Shown here: positions 52,474 through 59,756 of the stretch, one piece after another | How the letters are laid out: each line of letters begins with the position of its first letter | How positions within the stretch are numbered: the stretch's first letter is position 1 | NCBI GenBank assembly: GCA_963729215.1 | Contig: CAVSND010000018.1 | Location: 1-64,000 of the forward strand | DNA length: 64,000 nucleotides | Direction of reading: 5' to 3' | Source of the DNA: CAVQJU01 sp963729215 | Lineage (GTDB): Bacteria > Acidobacteriota > Vicinamibacteria > Vicinamibacterales > CAVVIG01 | Translations under genes and position numbers: made by a program | Notes under the pieces: generated by a model | Seen by the model: only the letters and a program-made list of their open reading frames with translations | What the model was told of the DNA's origin: nothing | Database searches by the model: none

Positions 52474-53372
52474 GCGTAGGCGGGATCGCCGAACAGCTTG
52501 AGATCGTTCAGCACGGCCAGGATCTTTTCCCGCGACTCGGGCCGGGGTGACGTCACGGGCAGGCGGTAGACCTCCTCGAGCAGGCCCATGGCGGCCATCG
52601 CCGCTTTCACCGGAACGGGATTCGACTCGACGAAGTTGATCTGCATCAACGGCATGATGCGCGCATGAATGGTCCTGGCGGCGGCGAAGTCGTTCTGCTC
52701 GACCGCAGCCACCATCTGCGCCATCTCCTTGGGAATTTCATTCGACACGACCGAGATGACCCCGCGTCCGCCAATCGCCATGATGGGGAGCGTCAGCGCA
52801 TCGTCTCCGGAAAGGACCAGGAAGTCCGAAGGCACGGCCTTGCAGATTTCGCACACCTGCGTGACGTTGCCGGACGCTTCCTTGACGCCGACGACGTTCG
52901 GAATTGCCGCCAGGCGGACGAGCGTGTTGACGTCGATGTTGACGCCGGTGCGGCCCGGGACGTTGTAGACGATGATCGGCAGCGGCGTGCTGTCGGCGAT
53001 CGCCCGGTAGTGCTGCACGAGGCCGTCGGGCGTCGGCTTGTTGTAGTAGGGCGTCACCGACAGCAGGCCGGACGCTCCGGCCTTGCGCATTTCGTCGGCG
53101 AGATGCACCACTTCCCTGGTGTTGTAGCCGCCGGCGCCGGCGAGAATCGGCACCTGGCCGTTCGCTTCGTCCACGAGGATCTCGACAATGCGAGTGCGCT
53201 CCTCGAGCGTCAGCGTGGGATTTTCGCCGGTCGTTCCGTTCGGGACCAGAAAGTGGATGCCGGCATCAATCTGCCGCCTGCCGAGGCGCCGGACGCTTTT
53301 CTCGTCGAGATCGCCGTTCCTGGTAAACGGCGTGACGAGTGCGGTACCGACGCCCGTAAATGGTGTCCTCAT
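52470..53372 (-). CDS. dapA: 4-hydroxy-tetrahydrodipicolinate synthase
   Basis: 300 residues, (beta/alpha)8 barrel. GVGTALVTPFTRNGDLD at the start, substrate loop PNGTTGENPTL, catalytic Tyr in IIVYNVPGRTGVN and Schiff-base Lys in VVGVKEASGNV. Condenses pyruvate with aspartate semialdehyde, the first step unique to DAP/lysine. The usual GTTGES reads GTTGEN, a Ser to Asn change next to the catalytic Thr pair. GGAAGGGA precedes the ATG. Begins 22 bp after dapB. Confidence 0.95.
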   Translation of the reverse strand: MRTPFTGVGTALVTPFTRNGDLDEKSVRRLGRRQIDAGIHFLVPNGTTGENPTLTLEERTRIVEILVDEANGQVPILAGAGGYNTREVVHLADEMRKAGASGLLSVTPYYNKPTPDGLVQHYRAIADSTPLPIIVYNVPGRTGVNIDVNTLVRLAAIPNVVGVKEASGNVTQVCEICKAVPSDFLVLSGDDALTLPIMAIGGRGVISVVSNEIPKEMAQMVAAVEQNDFAAARTIHARIMPLMQINFVESNPVPVKAAMAAMGLLEEVYRLPVTSPRPESREKILAVLNDLKLFGDPAYA

Positions 53373-53394
53373 GATGTTGTCCCTTCCGCCTGCC

Positions 53395-54090
53395 CTACCG
53401 GGAAAGCCCCAGCACGTCGTGCATGGTGAACCAGCCGCGTTTGCCGCGCACCCATGTCGCCGCGATCAGCGCGCCACGGGCGAACGCCGTACGATCGCGC
53501 GCCGTGTGGGTCAGCGTGATCGTTTCCGCCGGGCCGTCGAACCCGATCGTGTGCGTGCCGGGGATGAACCCGGCGCGCGTGGACGACACATCGATCGGAC
53601 GCGGAAATCCTGCCGCCTCCATCGCGCGCTTGAGCGCCAGCGCGGTGCCCGACGGCGCGTCCTTCTTCGTGACGTGATGCGCCTCGTGGAGCCACGCTCC
53701 GTAGTCGCGCTGAGTCCCCACGAGCTCGGCCGCTCGCGCCACGAGTGCTTCGAACATCAGCACGCCAGCTGAAAAATTCGGGGCCGCCACGATGCCGGCG
53801 TCCGCGCCGGCCAGCGCGGTCCGAATCTCGGGTTCGTCCTTCTGCCAGCCGGTCGTGCCGATCACCACGCTGATCCCCCGTCGCACCAGCGCGGGCACGT
53901 TCCTGATCACCGAGTCCGGCGTGGAGAAGTCTATCGCGACATCAACGTTCCGCCACCGGTCGGCGTCCGGCCCGTCCTGGCCCGTCGCGAGCTGTGGATC
54001 GATGACGCCGGCCACGGAGCATCCATATTCGCCGGCCAGCCCCTCGACCATCCGGCCCATCTTCCCGTACCCGACTAGCAGCAGCTGCAT
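53395..54090 (-). CDS. dapB: 4-hydroxy-tetrahydrodipicolinate reductase
   Basis: 231 residues. The short N-terminal dinucleotide motif is LLLVGYGKMGRMVEGLA, followed by DVAIDFSTPDSVIRNVPALV and VVIGTTGWQ. Catalytic His pair and Lys lie in EAHHVTKKDAPSGTALALK. Reduces HTPA to tetrahydrodipicolinate with NAD(P)H. About 30-40 residues shorter than the E. coli enzyme, like the compact form found in several phyla. An AGGA site precedes the start. Confidence 0.93.
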   Translation of the reverse strand: MQLLLVGYGKMGRMVEGLAGEYGCSVAGVIDPQLATGQDGPDADRWRNVDVAIDFSTPDSVIRNVPALVRRGISVVIGTTGWQKDEPEIRTALAGADAGIVAAPNFSAGVLMFEALVARAAELVGTQRDYGAWLHEAHHVTKKDAPSGTALALKRAMEAAGFPRPIDVSSTRAGFIPGTHTIGFDGPAETITLTHTARDRTAFARGALIAATWVRGKRGWFTMHDVLGLSR

Positions 54091-54112
54091 TTATCCTAAT
54101 CCGAAAGCTCAT

Positions 54113-54186
54113 CATCACGAAGCCACAAAGGACACGAAGAGGTCTTACGCGATGAAAGACATCGTGATCTTCGTGCTCTTCGTGAT
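54113..54186 (-). repeat. Imperfect hairpin of CACGAAG units within the lysine operon
   Basis: The left part (54113-54141) reads ATCACGAAG, CCACAAAGG, ACACGAAGAG. The right part (about 54162-54186) reads GTGATCTTCGTGCTC then TTCGTGAT, its imperfect complement. It fills the only sizeable gap (126 bp) in the operon, between lysC and dapB, and is related to 41029-41096. It could be a processing or partial-termination site that lowers dapBADE expression relative to asd-lysC. Confidence 0.55.
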
Positions 54187-54216
54187 GAAAGGTTTTCCAC
54201 ATGAACACCAGGCGCC

Positions 54217-55596
54217 TCAAAAAAATGCGTCGTGCAGGCGCGTCATCGCTTCGGTCACATCGGCGTCGCGGATCACGAACGTAATATTCCTCCGGGCCGC
54301 CGCCTGCGACACGAGCCTGAGCGGGACGTGCCCGAGCGCCACGATCGCCTTGCCGAACAGCGCCGGCTCCTCGAGCAGACGCTCGCCGACGACCGAGACG
54401 ATCGCCATCTTTGGCTCGCATGCGACTTCCGAAAATGCCCGGAGGTTCTCCACGATCTCGTCCAGCCGCCTTACATCGTCCACGGTCACCGAAACGCTGA
54501 CCTCGGATGTCGTGACCACGTCGACAGCGGTCTTGAAGCGCTCGAACACCTCGAACAGGCGCCGCAGGAACCCATGCGCCATGAGCATCCTGGACGAGGT
54601 GATGTCGATGACCGTGACGTCGCGCTTGCAGGCCAGCGCCGCCAGCGCTCCGCCCGGCCGCCCCTCCGCCGTGATGAGCGTACCCGGATTCTCGGGCCGC
54701 CGCGAGTTAAGAATGCGCACCGGAATGTTTTTGGATACGGCCGGGAGAATCGTGCTGGGGTGGAGGACTTTGGCGCCAAAATACGCGAGCTCAGAGGCTT
54801 CCGCGAACGAGAGTCGCGGCACGAGGCGTGGCGCCGGGACCACCCGGGGGTCGGCGGTGAGCATGCCGTCCACATCCGTCCAGATCTGGATCTCGCCCGA
54901 GTCGATGCACGCCCCGAAAATCGACGCCGAGTAGTCCGAGCCGCCCCGCCCGAGCGTCGTGGTCACGCCCGCGGCTGTCGCGCCGATGAAGCCCCCGAGC
55001 ACCGGAATCTCCCCGCGCGCCGTCGCCGGCACGACTCGCTCGCGCATCCGCGTGCACGTGGCGTCCATGTCGGGCAAGGCCATCATGTGCTCGGCATCGG
55101 TGACGAGCACCGACCGCGCGTCGATCCACACGGCTGGCAGCCCCTGCTCAGCGAAGGCGGCCGCGACGATCTGACTGCTCGCCAGCTCGCCCATCGCGAC
55201 GATCAAGTCGTGGTCGGCCGGGGCAACCCTCTTCACGTTTGCCAGCGCCACCACGCGTCCTCCCAGCTCCGCGAACTGCGTCTGCAGCGCCTTGACGAGA
55301 TCCTCCGCGCGCCCGCCACTCGTGAGCGTCCGGGCAATCGCGCAGTGCCGCTCGAGCAGTTCGACCAGCAACGCCGCTGCAGCCTTTCCGTCGCCCTTGC
55401 GCGCGAACTCCGCTGTGCGAATCAACCCGTCGGTCACTTTCGAGAGGGCCGAGACAACAACAACGGGCGGGGCCGCGTGACCCTGGGATTCCCGCTGTCC
55501 CCGCACGATATTCACGACACGGGTCATGGCCTCGGCGTCGGCGACCGAAGTGCCGCCGAATTTCATGACCACGCCGGCCGGGCTGGCTGGGCTCAC
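54217..55596 (-). CDS. lysC: Aspartate kinase
   Basis: 459 residues from the GTG at 55596, which overlaps the asd stop as GTGA; VVMKFGGTSVADAEAMTRVV follows 8 residues later. The kinase domain has LIVAMGELASSQIVAAAF, TLGRGGSDYSASIFGA and QIWTDVDGMLTADPRVVP. Two ACT domains (from about 310) carry allosteric control: DVTVIDITSSRMLMAHGFL and VSVSVTVDDVRRL. Phosphorylates aspartate, entering the pathway to lysine, threonine, methionine and DAP. Monofunctional, close in layout to lysine-sensitive AKIII. Confidence 0.94.
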   Translation of the reverse strand: MSPASPAGVVMKFGGTSVADAEAMTRVVNIVRGQRESQGHAAPPVVVVSALSKVTDGLIRTAEFARKGDGKAAAALLVELLERHCAIARTLTSGGRAEDLVKALQTQFAELGGRVVALANVKRVAPADHDLIVAMGELASSQIVAAAFAEQGLPAVWIDARSVLVTDAEHMMALPDMDATCTRMRERVVPATARGEIPVLGGFIGATAAGVTTTLGRGGSDYSASIFGACIDSGEIQIWTDVDGMLTADPRVVPAPRLVPRLSFAEASELAYFGAKVLHPSTILPAVSKNIPVRILNSRRPENPGTLITAEGRPGGALAALACKRDVTVIDITSSRMLMAHGFLRRLFEVFERFKTAVDVVTTSEVSVSVTVDDVRRLDEIVENLRAFSEVACEPKMAIVSVVGERLLEEPALFGKAIVALGHVPLRLVSQAAARRNITFVIRDADVTEAMTRLHDAFF

Positions 55597-56636
55597 AGCA
55601 TGCCCTCGCGATGCATCAGCTCGGCGTTGAGAATCGCGACGCCCGCGGCGCCACGAATGGTGTTGTGACCGAGCGCGATGAACTTGTAGTCGAGCACCGG
55701 GCACGGCCGCAGGCGGCCGACGCTGACGGTCATGCCGCGTCCACGATCGACATCGAGCGACGGCTGCGGGCGGTTGCGCTCGTTCAGGTAGACAACCGGC
55801 TGCGGCGGCGCCGAGGGAAGGCCCAGTTCCTGAGGGCGGCCGCGAAATCCGTTGAACGCCGCAACGATGGCGTCGTGCGTCGCCGGCTGATCGAGCTTCA
55901 CCGAGATCGACTCGGTGTGGCCGTTGTGGACAGGCACTCGCGTCGTGGACGCGCTGACGACCACCGGGTGCGGGTCGACCCGGCCGCCGCTCAGGCAGCC
56001 CAGAATCTTCTGCGTCTCGGTCTGGATCTTCTCTTCCTCGCCGTCGATGAACGGGATGACGTTGCCGAGAATGTCCCAGGACGCCACGCCCGGATACCCG
56101 GCGCCCGAAATGGCCTGGAGCGTCGTGATCATGGCGGTCTTCAGTCCGAACTGGCGCAGCGGCGCGAGCGCCATCGACAGAACGACGGTCGAACAGTTCG
56201 GGTTCGTGACAATCCGGCCCTTCCATCCACGCGCGGCGGCTTGTCCCTCGAGCAGCTTGAGGTGATCCGCGTTGACTTCGGGAATGACGAGCGGAACGTT
56301 GGCGTCCATCCTGTAGTTCTTCGAATTGCTCACGATGAAGTGCCCGGCGGCGGCGAAGGCGCCCTCGATCTCTCCAGCCACTCCCGAGTCGAGGCCCGAG
56401 AACACGAGTTTCGGCGCGCGGCCCGGCGCCGCGTGCTCGACGGTCAGCCCGGACACGTCCTCCGGCGCCGGCGTCGGAAGCCGCCATGCGGCCGCGTCGC
56501 GGTAGGCCTTCCCCTCCGACCGCTGGCTGGCGCCGAGCCACGCCACCTTGAACCACGGGTGGTTCGCGAGCAGCGCGATGAATTGCTGGCCGACCATTCC
56601 GGTCGCGCCGAGGATGCCGACTTCAATCTGAGCCAT
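55593..56636 (-). CDS. asd: Aspartate-semialdehyde dehydrogenase
   Basis: 347 residues from the ATG at 56636. IEVGILGATGMVGQQFIALL binds NADP. Catalytic Cys lies in IVTNPNCSTVVLSMALAPL, general-acid/base His in VPVHNGHTESISV, and substrate Gln in LQAISGAGYPGVASWDILG. FNGFRGRPQELGLPSAPPQP is typical of the archaeal/fungal-type ASADH subgroup. It is the first structural gene of the lysine operon, 95 bp downstream of a perfect intrinsic terminator that must be read through for expression. Confidence 0.95.
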   Translation of the reverse strand: MAQIEVGILGATGMVGQQFIALLANHPWFKVAWLGASQRSEGKAYRDAAAWRLPTPAPEDVSGLTVEHAAPGRAPKLVFSGLDSGVAGEIEGAFAAAGHFIVSNSKNYRMDANVPLVIPEVNADHLKLLEGQAAARGWKGRIVTNPNCSTVVLSMALAPLRQFGLKTAMITTLQAISGAGYPGVASWDILGNVIPFIDGEEEKIQTETQKILGCLSGGRVDPHPVVVSASTTRVPVHNGHTESISVKLDQPATHDAIVAAFNGFRGRPQELGLPSAPPQPVVYLNERNRPQPSLDVDRGRGMTVSVGRLRPCPVLDYKFIALGHNTIRGAAGVAILNAELMHREGML

Positions 56637-56731
56637 GACTGATGCGTCCTTTTTTCCTTTTTGTCCGTCTTCGCGGACGGCCGTCTGTGTGACTTGGTTC
56701 CGATCCTTCGTGACTTCGTCTTTCGCAATCC

Positions 56732-56760
56732 AAAAAAAAAGCCGACGCTGTGGCGTCGGC
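56732..56760 (-). terminator. Intrinsic terminator (attenuator) before asd
   Basis: On the minus strand GCCGACGC (56760-56753), loop CACA, GCGTCGGC (56748-56741), then nine T (56740-56732). The stem is a perfect 8 bp and the T-run is uninterrupted. It lies upstream of asd and downstream of the leader ORF, in the direction of transcription, so it can only act as an attenuator for the operon. Confidence 0.9.
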
Positions 56761-56793
56761 GGAAAACAGGCTCGTGGACTTAACGCAGTGCGG

Positions 56794-56898
56794 CTAACTT
56801 CCGAGCACAACTCCCCCGACGTGGCTGGCCCGCTTTCGCGGGCACGTCTTCGTTGCCTTAAACTTTGCCTTCAACACGTCGTGAGCGTCCAGATGCAT
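56794..56898 (-). CDS. Leader peptide with clustered Lys/Thr codons, attenuating the lysine operon
   Basis: 34 residues, ATG at 56898, TAG at 56796-56794. The peptide begins MHLDAHDVLKAKFKATKTC and ends GGVVLGS. Codons 10-18 are Lys-Ala-Lys-Phe-Lys-Ala-Thr-Lys-Thr, that is four AAG and two ACG in nine codons, with a fifth AAG at codon 22. The ATG lies only 9 bp after a good -10 box, so the message would be nearly leaderless. A hairpin and terminator follow. Starvation for charged Lys (and perhaps Thr) tRNA would stall a ribosome on these codons. Inferred function: cis-acting sensor; the peptide itself needs no activity. Confidence 0.7.
   Translation of the reverse strand: MHLDAHDVLKAKFKATKTCPRKRASHVGGVVLGS
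56818..56848 (-). promoter_or_regulatory. Competing hairpin / antiterminator segment of the attenuator
   Basis: On the minus strand GACGTG (56848-56843) pairs with CACGTC (56823-56818). Inside is CCCGC-GAAA-GCGGG (56842-56829), a GNRA-capped stem. The 5' arm overlaps leader codons 17-19, just where a ribosome stalled on Lys codons would sit. The 3' arm continues as CGTCGGGGG (56821-56813), which can instead pair with CCGCCGACG (56762-56754) at 8 of 9 positions. That removes the 5' arm of the terminator. The two pairings are mutually exclusive. Confidence 0.65.
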
Positions 56899-56907
56899 CG
56901 ACCGATG

Positions 56908-56936
56908 AGTATAGCATTGTTGCAGGATGCTGCAAA
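56908..56936 (-). promoter_or_regulatory. Sigma-70-type promoter of the lysine operon
   Basis: -35 element TTTGCA (56936-56931), 17-bp spacer, -10 element TATACT (56913-56908). Predicted transcription start about 56901-56902, three or four bases before the leader ATG. The -35 box lies inside the first codons of the divergent hydrolase gene, so the two transcription units overlap head-to-head. Confidence 0.65.
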
Positions 56937-57982
56937 CCGCCTTTCATGCCTGGGAGCGCCGGCTCGCGTCGGTCACCACCGACCGCGTCGTGCGCCCGTT
57001 CGACTGGGGACTGGACTGGATTTCGACGAACGGCCACCACACGATGCCGCCGCTCCAGGAAATACAGGAGTGGGTGGCGCACGTGATGGAGGACACGGAC
57101 GCCTTCTTCACGCCGCCGCCGACACGCGACTATTCGTTGTCTCAACGGTCGTCTGATGGCGAGCGGCTGCTCACGTTTCCGACGGCCCTGCCTACTCCGC
57201 ACCTCGCGAACAACACGGTGTCATGCCGCTGGTTCGAAGCGCGCGCCGATGGCACGGCGCCGCGCGCGGCGGTCCTGGTGCTTCCGCAGTGGAACGCCGA
57301 TGCGGACGGCCACGTCGGGCTGTGCCGGCTGCTCAACTGGAACGGCATGAGCGCGCTCCGGCTCAGCCTGCCCTATCACGATCGGCGCATGCCGCCCGAG
57401 CTCCATCGCGCCGACTACATCGTCAGCGCCAACGTCGCGCGGACCGTGCAGGTGTGCAGGCAGGCCGTGCTCGACGCGCGCCGCGCGATCGCGTGGCTGG
57501 CGTCGGAAGGCTACGAGCGCATCGGCATCCTCGGGTCGAGCCTCGGGTCGTGCCTCGCGCTGTTGACGACGGCGCACGAGCCGCTCATCCGCGCCGAGGC
57601 GCTCAATCACATCTCACCGTATTTCGCCGACGTGGTGTGGCGGGGACTCTCGACCGAACATGTCCGGCAAGGGCTCGAAGGAAACATCGACCTGCCAACA
57701 CTCCGAGCTCTCTGGAAGCCAATCAGCCCGCGGTGGTATCTCGACCGTCTGCGCGATCGCCGCACGCTGCTGGTCTACGCGCGGTACGACCTGACGTTCC
57801 CCGTCGACCTCTCACGGGATCTCGTCCGGGAATTCGAGGACCGAAACGTCGCGCACGAGTGCGCGGTGCTGCCCTGCGGGCACTACTCCACCGGCAAGAC
57901 GCCGTTCAAGTATCTGGATGGATGGATCCTCTCGCGCTTCTTGAAAAGAACTCTGCTCGCGCGAGAGGAACGTAGAACGTAG
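56927..57982 (+). CDS. Alpha/beta hydrolase (ABHD18-like)
   Basis: 351 residues. FHAWERRLASVTTDRVVRPF and DWGLDW are the usual N-terminus of this group. VLVLPQWNADADGHVGLCRL and GMSALRLSLPYHDRRMP form the early sheet. The nucleophile elbow is GILGSSLGSCLALL, the acid probably Asp in YARYDLTFPVDLSRDL, and the His in CGHYSTGKTPFKYLDGW. This matches the ABHD18-like family (PF09752), whose substrates are unknown. The final residues (REERRT) come from a GTAGAACG-type low-complexity run that also makes the stop. Confidence 0.85.
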   Translation: MLQTAFHAWERRLASVTTDRVVRPFDWGLDWISTNGHHTMPPLQEIQEWVAHVMEDTDAFFTPPPTRDYSLSQRSSDGERLLTFPTALPTPHLANNTVSCRWFEARADGTAPRAAVLVLPQWNADADGHVGLCRLLNWNGMSALRLSLPYHDRRMPPELHRADYIVSANVARTVQVCRQAVLDARRAIAWLASEGYERIGILGSSLGSCLALLTTAHEPLIRAEALNHISPYFADVVWRGLSTEHVRQGLEGNIDLPTLRALWKPISPRWYLDRLRDRRTLLVYARYDLTFPVDLSRDLVREFEDRNVAHECAVLPCGHYSTGKTPFKYLDGWILSRFLKRTLLAREERRT

Positions 57983-58020
57983 AACGGAAAACGGAGAACG
58001 AGAAACGACGAGCCACGAGC
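57971..58020. repeat. Degenerate purine-rich tandem repeat
   Basis: A run of CGTAGAA, CGTAGAA, CGGAAAA, CGGAGAA, CGAGAAA, CGACGAGC and CACGAGC units of seven or eight bases, spanning the end of the hydrolase gene and most of the gap to the next gene. The CG-plus-purines unit is related in style to the CACGAAG repeats elsewhere in the window. Confidence 0.5.
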
Positions 58021-58028
58021 CACGTACG

Positions 58029-58331
58029 TCAGAGATACTTCAGCAGCCCCTTCAGCGCGTTGAAGAGCACGTCCGCGAGGTCGCGGATGAGCGGGGACAC
58101 GTCGCCTTCGTTGACGGCCGTTGCCACGGTCACCGGGTTGGTGAGAAACAGCCACACGGTGGCCGCGGCCAGCACGATGCTGACGAATGCGACCACTCCG
58201 AAGAGGCTGAGGCTCAGGCGTTGCAGACGCATCGGGTTTACATGCTCGAGATAGCCCCGCACGGGCACGGGGGCCAGGGGTAGCCTCGTCACCTGTTCTA
58301 TGACGTCGGAGGCCCCCCACCGGTTCGCCAA
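58029..58331 (-). CDS. Small membrane protein, unknown
   Basis: 100 residues. One clear membrane helix (LFGVVAFVSIVLAAATVWLF) is preceded by a basic segment (PMRLQRLSLS), giving a type II or tail-like orientation. The C-terminal end is amphipathic (LIRDLADVLFNALKGLLKYL). No family recognised. Convergent with the hydrolase and upstream of the M16 peptidase end by strand order; the 42-bp gap to that gene's stop suggests it is a separate small unit. An in-frame ATG for PMRLQRL offers a shorter start. Confidence 0.5.
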   Translation of the reverse strand: MANRWGASDVIEQVTRLPLAPVPVRGYLEHVNPMRLQRLSLSLFGVVAFVSIVLAAATVWLFLTNPVTVATAVNEGDVSPLIRDLADVLFNALKGLLKYL

Positions 58332-58372
58332 ACGGGGTGTACCACCGGAAAAAGGCTGTCCGGTCCGGACGA

Positions 58373-59756
58373 CTAGATGCTATCAGGAGACACGACGACG
58401 GGCGCGCCCAGATCGAGGCGGTCAGAATCCTGACCGATGGCGGCCGCGTCGCCGACCACGAGCGTTGTCAGTCGCGAGGGATCGAGGTGCCTGGCGGCCG
58501 CGCGCATGACCTCTTCCGGCGTCAGGCTTTCCACGCGGGGCACGAATTGCGAGTAGTAGTCGTCGGGCAGGTCGTACAGCGCGAGCTGCGCCACCGCTCG
58601 GGCAATCTGATCGGAGGTTTCGAAATTCCTCGCGTAGCCGCGCGTGAGCGCCGCGACACCGATGGCGAGCTCGTCGGCGGACACGGGACGATCGCCGCGA
58701 ATCCCTGCAATCTCCCCGATCGACTCGCGGATCGCCGTCGCGGTGGCGCGCGAGTCCACGCTGGCCTTCAGCGCGAACGGGCCGGGCCTGCGGCGAAAGT
58801 CGAACGCCGAGCCTGCGCCGTAGGTGATGCCCTTGTCGGCGCGCAGGTTCATGTTGATCCGGCTGACGTACTGGCCGCCGAGCACCATGTTTGCGGCCAC
58901 CAGCGCGTGATAATCGGGGGAGGAACGCGCGACGGCGACGTGGCCGATCCTCAACTCGGACTGCGGCGCTTCGGGACGCGGCACCACGTTGAGACGCGCC
59001 GGCCGGACGATTGTGTCGGGGCCGTCGGCCACATGTTCCGCCGCCGGGATCCACGCGCCGAACGCGGCGTCTGCGAGCCGGCGGATGGCCTCGTGATCGC
59101 AGTCGCCGACGGCAATCAACGTCGACAGAGCCCGGTCGCATCAGCCTTGCGTGAAATGACCGGACATCCTCCACCGTCAGCGCCGACAGCGTCCGCTCGC
59201 TGCCGAGCGGCGTGTGCCCATACGGCGCGTCACCGTACAGCAGCCGGGCAAACACGCGATCGGCCACGACGCCGGGCATGTCGCGGAGCTGGATCAACCG
59301 GTTCAGGCGCAGCTGCCGCACGCGGATGAAGTCCGCGTCGGCAAGCGTCGGCCGCACCACCACGCTGGCCAGCAGTTCGAGGCTGCGGCCGGCAAACCGG
59401 CTGAGCGCCGTCAGGCCGACAAGCGTGGCATCCGCGCCGATGTCGGTGTCGAACTGCGCGCCGATCCGCGCGATCTCCTGGTGCACCTCGATGGCCGACC
59501 ATGAGCCCGTGCCTTCATCGAGCATGTCGGCGGTCAGCGCCGCGAGGCCGTCCTGACGCGGCGGATCGTCGGCCGCGCCGCGGCGGACGATCAGCAGGAA
59601 CCCGATCAGCGGCACGCCTTCGTGACGCACGCTCCACACACGAAGGCCGTTGGCGAGCACCGACTTGTCGATCGCGGGAAACGCGAAACGAGGGACCGGC
59701 CGCAGCGGCGGCAGGCGCGAGCGGTCCACATGCGCCGCGGTATCCGGCGCGCTCAC
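58373..59756 (-). CDS. M16 family peptidase-like subunit lacking the zinc motif, frameshifted
   Basis: About 461 residues. GTG at 59756 overlaps the stop of the active M16 gene. The first half (FAFPAIDKSVLANGLRVWSV, LIVRRGAADDPPRQDGLAAL, TADMLDEGTG) has the M16 fold but no HxxEH; the place is occupied by LTADMLDEG. The second half (LIAVGDCDHEAIRRLADAAF, ITYGAGSAFDFRRRPGPFAL) is in another frame, with the shift near 59127-59135. Such pairs of one active and one inactive M16 subunit form heterodimers, as in mitochondrial processing peptidase and many bacterial pairs. One indel is likely an assembly error. Confidence 0.8.

Noticed and set aside
56761..56900. Lysine (L-box) riboswitch in the asd leader
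   Set aside because: None of the conserved L-box core segments is visible, the leader is too short, and the ORF-plus-terminator design explains the region better.
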